In this document: one piece after another, positions 1 to 10,931 of the stretch
Position numbering within the stretch: position 1 is the stretch's first letter
Layout: each line of letters opens with the position of its first letter
Source of the DNA: Cephalotus follicularis
Taxonomy: Eukaryota; Streptophyta; Magnoliopsida; Oxalidales; Cephalotaceae
Direction of reading: 5' to 3'
DNA length: 64,000 nt
Assembly: GCA_001972305.1 (NCBI GenBank)
Contig: BDDD01001368.1
Coordinates: 1 to 64,000, forward strand
Notes under the pieces: generated by a model
The model's database searches: none
Told to the model about the DNA's origin: nothing
The model's input: the letters and a program-made list of their open reading frames with translations, nothing else
Position numbers and translations under genes: made by a program

Positions 1-19
1 GAAAATACCGGGCGTTACA
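1..19. mobile_element. Terminal 19 bases of an LTR cut by the window edge (G0)
   Basis: The first bases end in CCGGGCGTTACA, the same terminus as the G1 LTRs (6247 and 13604). The copia LTR sequence resumes directly after it. The same copia sequence is uninterrupted around 20862, so these bases are the end of an LTR element that entered C1's left LTR from outside the window. The target duplication is probably AATTT (20-24), but its partner is off the window. G0 looks G1-like, though 19 bases cannot settle the family. Confidence 0.6.
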
Positions 20-486
20 AATTTAGGGTTGCATTTTAAAATTTTTCATCTATCTAGTCTCCAGTCAATTAGACATTCTAAAACTCTAAACCCATAATTG
101 TCCCAATAGGCCCTAGGATCACTAATTAAGCTTTCAAATGAACCATATTAACATTCCAAGCATCAAGGTTTCAGCCGTGGAGGGATGGGAATTCACTAAC
201 CCATCATACACACTTAATTACATGGACTAGGGTAACACACAAAACCCTTATGCTCAGAACCTTCAAAAACCTGAACCCTAGGCATGAAAAACATTAGGGT
301 TTTCTAGGGTTTTTACAACGAAACATTAGGGATTGTCTAGGGTATACAAACCCTAGCTCAAACTTGAAATTTCCATGCCCCAAACAGTACATAATCTAAC
401 CCTAAAAAGAAAGGATTAGAAACCATCACCTAAGGTCTTCCACTTCTTCCATCAAGTGCTCCCTCTACACTTTGATCCAAGCATCC
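20..486 (-). repeat. C1 left (3') LTR, first part
   Basis: This stretch matches 20863-21331 closely, including the block GGCCCTAGGATCACTAATTA and the short 'ccctagg/agggttt' stretches. About 38 bases at its outer end lie beyond G0 and outside the window. It is interrupted at 487 by G1 with target duplication CATCC (482-486 and 13605-13609). No gene is seen in it. Confidence 0.85.
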
Positions 487-3335
487 TATCACGCCCCAGT
501 TTCAAGTAGGCACACATAAAAGTGGTAAAGGCAATTAACATTAATATTCAGCTCATGCAAATACCATAAAATTTAAACTTTTCAATAAGATATCAATTGC
601 AGAAGCATTAAACTCATAAGATTAAAAACACGTAACATGCATCCCATACTACATGCTACTCAATACAAGCCTGTCATTGTTAAAAGCCCACAAAATGGAG
701 CGTGATCCCAAATACATTATTCAATAACATTAAAAAGTCTAGTGAACCGGAAAATACAGTACACAATACCCAAAGGGGACATAACCCTGAGTAAAACATT
801 ATTAAACTTGTACTCCATCCATGCTGATTCCCAAGCTGATCCATTGCATCAGTCTGTAAAGTAGGGGGTTAGCCTTTGTCCTCACTCGGCCAAGTCATAA
901 AAGTAGTTTGGGATCAACGTTGCATGCATGTCATGATATGTATGCATAGATGATGCAGTACAGTAAAAATACCAATATATATATATATATGAAAGTATAG
1001 ATATATTAGCAGTACAGTAAAAATGACAGTAGGGATATATATATATGAAAATATATGTATGCAATAATAGTACAGTAGTAGCCCGGCCAGGGCTACATCA
1101 ACAGTGATAGAAATGTTCGAATAGGACCAGTAAACAGTACAGTAAGTCCACAAAGGGACTACAACAGGCGGACAGTATGTGTAACGCCGCCAACTCCTAG
1201 CCCCACGTGACACTCCCACTTCGGTCCCTACTCCAGGCAACCAAGCAAGACAACAGTACAGTAAAGTGAGTTACCCAGCCAACTCCTGGCTCCTAGGTCA
1301 ACCCTGCCACTAGCTGGCGCTGACAGCCTCTGCCATGCACCTAGTGGCTCAAGCACAAACACAGTAAATTCACAGAGCAACAGTGAATAATCACAGTAAA
1401 CAGTACAGTAATGATCGTTAGATCAACAACATGCAGTTTATTTCAAACTGTTTTCAAAAGTGATAACATTTGAAATATGTATCTTTAATAGATAGAAAAT
1501 ACTTTAAACAATTCAGTAGTGGAAATCGCTTTCCCAGTTTGTTCAAAAATATGTTTTTAACCAATATATATTTTCGTACTCAAGACAGTGTATTATGAGT
1601 TCACATATGCATTTCTAAATATCTTTGACATTGAAATCATAAACGATTTATAGACAGTCGATAAAAAGGCAGTAAATAGTATATATGCAATGCATACAAA
1701 TGCTCGAATGCATCCAAAGCGAAATCGGCATCGTCGGGTGTCAAAATCGTGAAAATTGTACAAACAGGACTCTAAAGCGTCGGCCTTTTTTTACTTAGGC
1801 GTCGACGCTTATGTCCTTTAAGTGTCGACATTCTGGCCCATTGCATCAGCGCTTTCCAGTGCCTAGGCGTCGATATCTCTTCCCTTAGGCATCGACGTTT
1901 AAGATGCATTCAGTATATAAAACGTAGTTCACAATACAAAACGTCGACGCTTACCAAAGGCGTCGACGGTTTCAAGCATCAGTCGTTTTCTTCCTAACGA
2001 AGTGACTAAAAAGTGACATTTCCATAACAATAGCATGCAATCCAACATGTATAAAGCCCAAAAAACCGACATGTAACATCATATTACAACACCAGTACAA
2101 CATGGCCTAATTTCAGTGACCAAAAACAGTTCAACAGGCCATGCAATCCATGCATAAACATCACTGGACAAACACAAATTTGGAACACAAAATACAGGTA
2201 TGGCTTCCCCTACCTCTAGCTTCAAGTTAGAAGCCTTGTAAGTCCACTTTCTCAAGTCCTAGAATCCATGGTGGTTGAGCTCCCAAGTCCGAGCAGCTCC
2301 AACCCTCAAGCTCTCCAAGCTTCTAAACGGCCAGCAATGGTGCAAATCTCTCTCTCTCTCTCTCTCTCTCTTCTTCTCTCTATGAATTCTCACTGCGTTT
2401 CTCACTGATTTCTTTTCCTTTTTTCTTTCCACAGGTGTTTAAGCAAGAGGGAGGTGAAGGAGAGGGTGTTTTTAAGGTGATGGTTCCCTCCTATTTGTCC
2501 CCTCTGCCTTGAATGCACCCTCACACACACACCCCTGTTCTTTTCCCTTTCTCGTTCTTGTCTTATTCTTTCTCTGTGTTTTGCAGGTCACATGTGTCTA
2601 GCACACTTCCCACTATTGCATGCAGTAGCTGAGCTCGTTTCTCTGCCATTTGTCTCAGTGCTAAAGTAAGACAATGTCACACTCCCTCTCTGTAACGCCC
2701 CAAAACCCCAAGGAAATCCTTAAGGTATGACGCGCTACTAACAGTGACATTTAATAAATTGCAGGAAAATTTAAACATTAAAAACACATTTAAATCAATA
2801 TAATAGTGCATGCGGAAAAACCCATAAAAATAGAATTTCTCATGGATAAGTCCAGTTCGTACAATAATTAAATGATTGCTCTGCCACAATCCGGCAGGTC
2901 ATAAATACATCACTTTATAGAACTTCGAGGTCACCGAACTATATCTGGAGGAGGAGGCTTACCCTGGTTCAGTCTTCAGATTTCTGCGAAGCTCCACCTG
3001 TACCTGACCCATTACATTAAAATGCAATGGGTCAGCAACCACTGGTCGTGTAGGAACCCCTACCCGTGCATGTGTGGAGTGCAATGCAGCAGATATAAAT
3101 ATGTATGCAATGCGAGATGCAGCAGGGAATAGTACAATATATTAATTCAGTCACTATCTCTAACAGTTAATCATTAACAGCCATTATAAAAATCCTTCCG
3201 CGGCATCCCCCTTGGGGAGGAGCGGTAACGCACTCCAGACGTTAAAGGAGGAGAAGCCGGGAGGAAACATTACGCAGTGTCGGTGATCGTCATTCAGCAC
3301 ACAATACAAGAACATTAACCATAACATTCAGTGGG

Positions 3336-3512
3336 GCTCATCTCGATCGGTGATCAGTCAGCTCATCTCAATTGGTGATCCGACGGCTCATCTCGGTCGG
3401 TGATCCATTTGGCTATCTCGGTGATCCACCGGGCTCATCTTGAAGACAGCCTTGCCGGCTCATCTCGGTTGGTGATCCCGTAGGCTCATCTCAACCGGTG
3501 ATCAGGCACTGT
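3336..3512. repeat. Degenerate tandem repeat, unit about 25-30 bases, in S1
   Basis: About six imperfect units carry the core GGCTCATCTCGGTCGGTGATC separated by short variable spacers. One unit is shorter. The repeat lies in the downstream part of the LTR in its sense direction. The G3/G6 LTR has a comparable repeat of unrelated sequence at a similar relative place (61212-61375). Confidence 0.8.
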
Positions 3513-4139
3513 ACAATATATTATCATTTACTAACAGTAAATTACACTACATACATTATGTTGACATTTATAACATATCATTATTTATTATAGGGTCTGC
3601 CTTCGTTAACACATTAAACCGTATTTAAGTCATTATTCATTTTATTGTCATAACCCTTACTTTTGATTTCCATTTACTAACCCATAAAGTGAATTGTCCA
3701 AGGCCTAAAATCCCACTCTCATTTAGTGGAGTCCAAGCACTCTAAGGGCCCAACTCTGCCAGGCCCAATCATTTGAAAGTGGCATTGGCGCCCACAATCA
3801 GCAACACCTTCGCCCTCCTTCTCCCTTTTGCCTGCATGCATATTTCCAAGGACTTACGCCAATAGCGCCAGGCTTGTCCTTGAAATTTCTCATCTCTGAT
3901 CCCATGGCGCACCAAGCTGTTCGTACGGGTGACAGTGGATGTGGGTGTCTCCCGCACTTGGTCCGTGGGAGTTTGGCGCCGTTAGCCGAGGACCAGCTTC
4001 ATGGCGCAAGTCGACTACAATGCTCTGTTCTGGCGCGTCCCCAACCTTGCGTCCTCTTGTGTGTGCGAGGAGAGCCCAGTAGCCAGTGGATAGCTCAGGT
4101 GCATTGCACGGTGACAAATGAGCATCTTGTATGGCCGAG

Positions 4140-4830
4140 GAGCATGCAGAGGAGAGTCGGCGAAATTGTATGCTCGTCATTTCCTTCTCGGACGCGGAGC
4201 AAGAACAGCTCGTTAGCATTGGCGTAGCATGGCAGAGGAAGAGCTTGGAGTGCGCTCATGGCAGAGGACAATGGTGTCACCCCACACTAGGTCCTCGGGC
4301 GAGCTCGATGGACTGGTATATCCAGTACTATACCACAGAGGACGAGCTCACGCTACATCTTCGACACCCTGAGCATGCATAGGCACATGCAGGGAACAAG
4401 CTGTCCTCACTGCTTGCCATGGACGGAAGGCGAGCAGAGGACAATGGCATCCTCTGATTTCATCGTCCTCGGCGTTTTGGTCCTCTGCCCAGTTATCCAT
4501 TGGCGCTAACACTCCAGCGCACCTCTGGCGCTAGTATGGCGCACCTCAACGTCTTCTCACCTCGGACGTTTGGCAGCACTCCGTTCCTCCTCGGCAGCTT
4601 GTGCCTCGACGCTTTGCACGCCAGTGCGGAGGATGGAACACATGCAGAGGACATTGTATGTCCTCTGCGCTTGTGTCCATGGCGTTTTTAGGAGACGGGA
4701 TGCGTGCAGAGGACGAAGGCGTCCTCTGCGCCCAGCACCTGCAACCTTGCCATGGCGTCCTCTGGCGCCCGCACTGGCCCGTAGCACATACAATGATGAG
4801 TAGTGTCCTCTGCTTGGTTCCCTGGCACTT
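4140..4830. repeat. Array of GCAGAGGAC / GTCCTCTGC motifs in S1
   Basis: The nonamer GCAGAGGAC or its complement recurs about ten times in the GC-rich heart of S1. Several occurrences pair as inverted repeats 4-8 bases apart (near 4434, 4650 and 4703), which would form short hairpins. Spacing is irregular, which rules out a simple tandem repeat or a CRISPR array. Function unknown. Confidence 0.75.
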
Positions 4831-5322
4831 CCCCAAGCGACATGGCAGACCTAGGCTTGTGACACCATCATTATAACGTCCAGAGCGAAGAAGCGCGTAA
4901 CAAGGATGCTCGCGCAAGGTACAGTACATAGACGTGGTCGGCATAGGCGCACAAACAGTATCCAAGAAGCCACTTTGTGTATTATATATATTATGCATTA
5001 CTAAGACACCATTCCTACACTAACAATAGCATAAAACATTAATTTAAATTGACAAGGAGGTGCTGGTAGGAGATCCTACCTCAGTTCCTCTGATTGCAGC
5101 GCTTCCTTGCTCAGCAAAAATTCTCAATCACTCCTCCGATTCCACTGCTCTTCAGCTCACAGTCACAATCTCCCTTGCTCCAGTGTGTTTATGGCATACC
5201 CTTTTTAATCTGAGAGTGAGAGATTATATAGGAGAGAAGGAGGGAGACAAGAATTCTCAAGCTCTCTTTTATTTCTTGTCTTCTTCCCTCTCCTTTTCCA
5301 TCAGCCGTGCCCCACACCATCT

Positions 5323-5336
5323 CCCCTTTTATATAG
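5323..5336 (-). promoter_or_regulatory. TATA box candidate of the S1 LTR
   Basis: On the minus strand the sequence reads CTATATAAAAGGGG, close to the plant TATA consensus. It lies about 340 bases inside the LTR measured from its sense start at 5677, which is a normal U3 length. A candidate 5' splice site (GAG|GTAGGATC) follows at 5079, about 240 bases downstream. Confidence 0.55.
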
Positions 5337-6293
5337 CCATCATCAGAAGGTTCTAGGACTCACTTCCAAATTCTAGCATTTTCTTTATTTCCTTCCACCA
5401 TGGGCTGCCGAGGACAGCCCAATACACACCTCATTTTATTTCCAATTCCTTGGCCCAATATCAACACATATGTGGTCCAACTCTCAACCCTTCTTTAAAT
5501 TTATTTCTAATTGGGCCATTAACATTTTCGGTCCAAAATCTCTATTATTGACCCAATAGTCTTTAATTAAATTTTTTAATCCAATAATAATATCACATTT
5601 TTGGGCCAAATTACTGTTCCTTAAAAATGTACTTTTATACTCATATATTTTATTTACAAAAATTCCCGGTTATTACACTCTCACCATCAACTGCACGCAC
5701 ACATGTCCCTCCCTTCTTTGCACTTGTTTCATGCTCACACATGTATCACCCTTACCCTCACAACTTCAGTTATTCAGGTTAGGGTGCTATATGCATGCTC
5801 AACACGTCCCCAAAGCGTCTGCCAAGATGCTTGATAAGTGGCACAAACATGCCACCATGCGACACGTCTATCTGCTATTTGTGTATATCAGAACCACGAC
5901 GCAAAGCGTCGACGTTTACATGCAGACGTCGACATTTATAGCGTTTTGCCTAAAGGGCGTCGACGTCATTAAAAAGCGTCGACGTGCAGGTGCTTTGTCC
6001 ACGTGCGCATTTTTGTTGTGTAGGTGTCGACGCTTTCCAAAAGGGCACCAACGCTTTAAACCAAAAACTGCGCCGTTTTGTTTAATCTTACACTTTTAAC
6101 ATTTCTTTAACATTTCTATTCCAAAGTCAATATCATTATAGTTTGTAAAACATCATGAAAGTCGAGAAATCTATCGTTTTATTAATTCCATAATAAAAGT
6201 ACATTTACATCGTGAAATTACAACATATGTAAATCCCGGGCGTTACATCCACCCCTTCTTCAAAGAATTTCGTCCTTGAAATTAAACACAGTA

Positions 6294-7440
6294 CTAGAAC
6301 AAGTGCGGGTAACGGTCTCGGGTATGCTCCTCACGTTCCCACGTGGCGTCATCCGGTCGGTGGAACTGCCATTGAACCTTGACCATGGAGATGGTTCGGT
6401 TCCTCAAAGTCTGCGTCTTCCAATCTAGGATCCGCACAGGCAACTCCTCACAAGATAAATCATCTCGTACATGAAGAGTATCATAATCCAGGACATGTGA
6501 CGGGTCCGGGATATATTTTGTTAGCATAGACACATGGAAGACGTCGTGCACATTTGACAATGTAGGAGGTAAGGCAAGCTGGTAGGCTACCTCCCCAACT
6601 CTATCGAAAATCTCAAAAGGACTAATATAGCGTGGGGCTAATTTGCCCTTTTTCCCAAACCTTTGCACGCTCTTCCACGGTGAAACCTTTAAGAACACAT
6701 GATCACCAACACTGAAGGTCAAAGACCTCTTCTTGACACTGTCCACATAGCTCTTTTGTCAGCTCTGAGCAGCAAGCAGCTTCTCTTTAATCATCTTGAT
6801 CTTATCTGCAGTTTCCTCCACTAACTCAGTCCCGAGAAAAGGTCGCTCCCCGACCTCATCCCAACAAAGAGGAGATCTGCACTTCCTCCCATACATTGCT
6901 TCAAACGGTGCCATGCAAATACTAGAATGATAGATGTTATTATAAGAGAACTCTATCAAAGGAATGTGATCCTACCATGTACCAGCAAAGTCAATAAGGC
7001 AAGCCCATAGCATATCCTCCAAGGTCTGGATGGTAAGCTCAGACTGCCCATCGGTATGAGGGTGAAAGGCAGTACTCAGGTTCAGCTTCGTCCCAAAAGT
7101 TGTCTATAATCTCTTCCAAAAGTTGGATGTGAAGATGGCATCTCTATCACATACGATGCTGACTGGAACACAGTGTAGCCTCACTATCTCCTTCACATAC
7201 AAATGAGCCAACTAGCTCGCAGAATCAGTAATGTGTGTAGGTAGAAAGTGCGCTGATTTGGTGAGTCTATCCATGATAACCCACACGGAGTTCTGGCGGT
7301 TTCGAGTCAGAGGAAAACCCAAAATAAAATCCATCGTAACAAGTTCCCATTTCCACTCTAGAATTGGTAAAGGCTGTAATAGCCCTGACGGTCTCTGGTA
7401 CTCGGCCTTAACTGTCTGGCAAGTCAAACACCTTGTCACA
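6294..7440 (-). pseudogene. G1 integrase and chromodomain relic
   Basis: In element order this part carries the end of the zinc-binding region (CLTCQTVKAEYQRPSG), the start of the catalytic core (WELVTMDFI...GFP), the MYGRKCRSPLCWDEVGE stretch of the distal core, a GPF/Y-like module (RYISPFEIFDRVGEVAYQL) and a chromodomain-like tail (MVKVQWQFHRPDDATWE). In chromoviruses integrase joins cDNA to chromosomes and the chromodomain guides it to heterochromatin. The relic is broken at several places. Confidence 0.88.
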
Positions 7441-7589
7441 TACTCGGTGATCTCTCATTTGATGCCAGGACACCAGTAATCCCTCTTCATACTTGGTACA
7501 TTTTTGTGCTACCAGGGTGAATGCTGTAATGAGATCTATGAGCCTCGTAAAGTAACTCACTCTTCAACCCATGTTCATTCGGAAGACAC

Positions 7590-8960
7590 ACTAATCACCA
7601 AAATCTTAAGACACCATCGGCATGAACCCGAAAATCAAACTCGGAGTCTAGATTCTCTCGAATCTTTTGCAATTCAGGATCGTGTGCTTGAGCGTTCTTT
7701 ATTTCGTCAAGGAAAACTGGTTGTACTCTCATGTTAGCCATAAAGACTCCAGGTGACTGATTAAACGGAAACAACTCCTGGAAGTCTTCTAACATTTTTC
7801 ATTGCAACACCATCGTACTGGCAATCATAGCCTTTCGACTCAAGGCATCAGCGACCACATTCGCTTTCCCCGGGTGGTACTGAACACTGCAATCATAATC
7901 GTTAAAGAATTATACCCATCTTCGTTGCCTCATGTTCAGTGTGTCCTGACAGAATAGGTACCTCAAACTCTTATGATCTATAAAGATCTCAAACTATGCC
8001 CCATAAAGATAGTGCCTCCACTTCTGAAGGGCGAAGATAATAACTGCGAGTTCAAGGTCATGTGTCGGGTAGTTTTCTTCATACGGCTTTAGCTTCTTGG
8101 AAGCATAAGCGATAACTCTTCCTCGCTGCATTAGCACACAGCCCAAGCCCTTACCCGATTCATCATTGTAGACTGCAAAGCCTTCATTATAATAAGGTAA
8201 TGCCAAGACAGGAGCGGAAACTAACCGATCCTTCAGCTCACAGAAACTAGCTTCACAATATTTGTCCCAGACGAATATTGTCTTTTTCTGGTTCAGTCTA
8301 GTCAAAGGCACGGCTATCCTTGAAAAGTTCTGGATAAATCTCCGATAATACTTAGCCAAGCCAAGAAAACTACGTACCTCTGTCACATTCTTCGATTGTG
8401 GCAAGTCTCGCACCACCTCAGTCTTTGACGGATCTACCGTCAAGCCTTCCCCAGATACGATGTGACCGAGAAAGATCACATGATGAAGCCAGAATTCACA
8501 CTTGCCGAACATGGCGTACAACCGATGTTCTCTGAGAACCTACAATACCAGCCTCAGATGATGAATGTGTTACTCCTCACACCTTGAATATACCAATATG
8601 TCGTCAATAAACACTACGACAAACTGACCCAGGTATGGCCGGAATACGTCGTTCATCAATGACATGAAAGATGTCGGTGCATTGGTAACACCAAACGGCA
8701 TCACCAAGAACTCGTAGTGACCATACTATGTCCGGAAGGCAATCTTCTCAATGTCTCCTTCCGGTACTCTCAGTTGGTGATAACCCGATCTCAAATCGAG
8801 CTTGGAAAACACCCTTGATCCTTGCAACTGGTCAAACAAATCCTCGATATGGGGTAAAGGATACTTGTTCCTGATAGTTGCCTTGTTAAACATTCTATAG
8901 TCGATGCAAAGCCTCATCGACCCATCCTTCTTCTTGACAAATAACATAGGCACACCCCAC
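7590..8960 (-). pseudogene. G1 reverse transcriptase and RNase H relic
   Basis: RT motifs seen are the [13 protein letters not shown] stretch and [14 protein letters not shown] near 8950-8730, and the FIDDILVYS catalytic core near 8620-8590. RNase H follows with a [13 protein letters not shown]-type start, [19 protein letters not shown] and the KWRHYLYG end (about 8200-7994). The linker toward integrase continues to about 7590. Family: Ty3/gypsy. Broken many times. Confidence 0.9.
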
Positions 8961-9073
8961 GGAGAAACACTGGGTCTAAGAAAACCCTTATCAATCAGGT
9001 CTTATAACTGTAACTTTAGCTCTCGCAACTCGGCAGGAGCCATCTGATAAGGTGATTTAGAGATAGGAGTCAT

Positions 9074-10819
9074 TCAAAGAACAAGATCAATAACGAACTC
9101 CAAACTCCTCTTCAGTGGTAAGGACCCCAAGTCATAAAGAAACACATCTAGAAATTCACACACAACCAGAATTTCCTCCATACTCAAACCTTTCTCTTTT
9201 CTTCGATCAATTACATAGGCCAGGTACCCTTCGCATCCCTTCTCTAGGTACCTCGATGCTCGAATAAAGTAAATGATTGATGTCGAGAACCCTTTGTCGC
9301 CCTTGAACTGGAATGTCGTTCCATCGGGCAGACAAAAATCCAAAGTTTTATTATAACAATCCATGCAAGCACGGTGTGCTGAAAGCCAATCCATCCATAG
9401 TATAACATCGAAGTCACAGATAGGCAGTACTATCAAATCTGCATACAAAGAAATGCCTGCCATAGACATCTCACAACACCTATATATCGAGTTAGTGTAC
9501 ATAGAAGTCCCAGTCGGTGTACTCACATCAAGCATATATGACATGCAGTCAGGGGTGACATCTAAGCAAGATACGAAATGTGTAGATATAAAAGAATGCG
9601 ATGCTCCAGAATCCATCAACACTCTAGAAGAAAAACCATGTATATACAGAGTACCTCCAACAATGGAAGTCGACTCTGGAACCTCTATCTGAGCAAGTAC
9701 AAAAAATCTATCCGAGCAAGTACAAAAACTACTTCCTGGCCCAGTAAGCGCTGTAGATGATCTCTTCAGGCAGTCTTTCACCGAATGACCAGGTGCCCCG
9801 CACGTCACGCACCAGCCATTGAACCTCCAGCAATCTTTCCGTTGGTGTCCCATGCGACCACAATAGAAACAACCTCCGGATCTAGCATTACTCCCCTGGC
9901 TGGGAGAACCCTGTGAAGCTGTCTGCTGAGATTTGGTTTTAGACAACTTCATCGGAGAACCACCATCTTGCCATTTTGATGATGTTGGTCTGGATTGTGT
10001 AGGACTATGTTTATTTTGTTGTGCGTGAGATCTCTCAGCCCGGTCTTCAGTGGATATGATCTCTAGTAATCTTGCTTTCAGTGCAACCTCAACAAAAGTC
10101 CCCAGTTCCATAGCCCTAATTCTTGATCGAAGATCCGGACGTAGACCTCTCAAGAACCTCAATAACTTCTTCAATTCATCGACTACAAGATAGGGTGAAT
10201 GTCTAACTAGCTCCATGAACCTTGCTTGATACTCTGTCACCATCATCTCTCCCTGTCACAACTCAAAGAGCTTCATCGCCCATCGCTCTAGTTCAATATG
10301 TGGAACATAAGTCTCCAAGAACTTTGTATGGAATCTACCACAAGTGTTGTCAAGCCTCTGAGATTCCAACTTTGCTTTGACCATCTCCCACCAATGAGTG
10401 GCCTCACCCCATAGACGGTATACAAAAAACTTAAGTTTTTGATTGTCAATACAGTCCATCACTTCAAATATTTTTTCCAAATCCTACAACCATCTCTCAG
10501 CAACGGTGGCATCAAGTTCCCCTCGGAAACTGGGTGGCTTCTGCCTCATGAACCTTTCAATGTCCCTCCCAAACTGGTTACCATCCTTTCCCGGGCAGTG
10601 GTCAGGAGCTCTATGTTGTGGCTGAGCTTACGCGTAGTACTCGCGCATCTCCTCTGCATTAGCCATATTAAAGGCCATTTGTTGATGAAAATAATCTACA
10701 ATTCGGGTCATCGGATCCCTCTCATCTTGGGGGACATTCATCCCTTGCGGAACATTCGCTTCCTAAGGGGCATTGGCTCCAACAACTCTAGCCCTAGCAC
10801 GTGTTCTCCTTCGGTCCAT
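9074..10819 (-). pseudogene. G1 gag and protease relic
   Basis: The natural gag start (MDRRRTRARVVG) is at 10819. Gag core residues follow (FLRGLRPDLRSRI), then two CCHC zinc knuckles, CFYCGRMGHQRKDC and CVTCGAPGHSVKDC, near 9870-9770. The retropepsin signature LMDSGASHSFIS lies near 9618-9585. Gag forms the virus-like particle and the knuckles bind RNA. The protease remnant leads toward the RT linker. One open stretch of 390 codons survives (10246-9074), but the region as a whole is broken. Confidence 0.9.
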
Positions 10820-10915
10820 TGGTACCTATAAGAAAGATGACGATTAGTCAAGACTTTAGGAAAAAAATTCATTAATTGCCAAGGAAAATATCCTAGATAA
10901 GCATATATGGAATAT

Positions 10916-10927
10916 GCTCTGATACCA
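10916..10927 (-). promoter_or_regulatory. G1 primer binding site (initiator Met tRNA)
   Basis: On the minus strand the sequence TGGTATCAGAGC starts 4 bases after the 5' LTR ends. It is the standard plant primer site complementary to the 3' end of initiator tRNA-Met, where minus-strand cDNA synthesis starts. The same sequence marks G2 (24924), and a shorter match marks G3, G4 and G6. Confidence 0.93.
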
Positions 10928-10931
10928 TGTC

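Larger units (their letters stand above)
2691..5677 (-). mobile_element. S1: solo LTR of a gypsy element inside the G1 LTR
   Basis: A 2,987-base block runs from TGTAACGCCCC to CCCGGTTATTACA and is flanked by CTCTC on both sides (2686-2690, 5678-5682). No gag, pol, primer site or purine tract is found, which fits a solo LTR left by recombination between two LTRs. The G1 5' LTR reads straight across the site near 13035. Sense is probably minus: a TATA box reads that way at 5336-5323, and the terminal GGGGCGTTACA resembles the 3' ends of the other Tekay-type LTRs. It has a GC-rich centre (about 3900-4950) with palindromic repeats and a 28-base tandem repeat at 3336-3512. Several open frames of 60-150 codons cross the GC-rich part, but they look like nothing known and overlap on both strands. 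Confidence 0.88.
487..6247 (-). repeat. G1 3' LTR, split by solo LTR S1
   Basis: The LTR proper is 487-2690 plus 5683-6247, about 2.77 kb. It matches 10932-13604 end to end. On the plus strand it opens TATCACGCCCC and closes CCGGGCGTTACA. It holds an AT run at 973-990, a CT run at 2347-2370, and two clusters of the motif GCGTCGACG (about 1770-1965 and 5895-6055). No gene is seen; small open frames here are unsupported. Confidence 0.9.

Noticed and set aside
3890-4998. Overlapping open frames of 60-150 codons on both strands in the S1 GC-rich part
   Set aside because: High GC lowers stop frequency; frames overlap on both strands, resemble no family and sit inside a solo LTR with its own target duplication.
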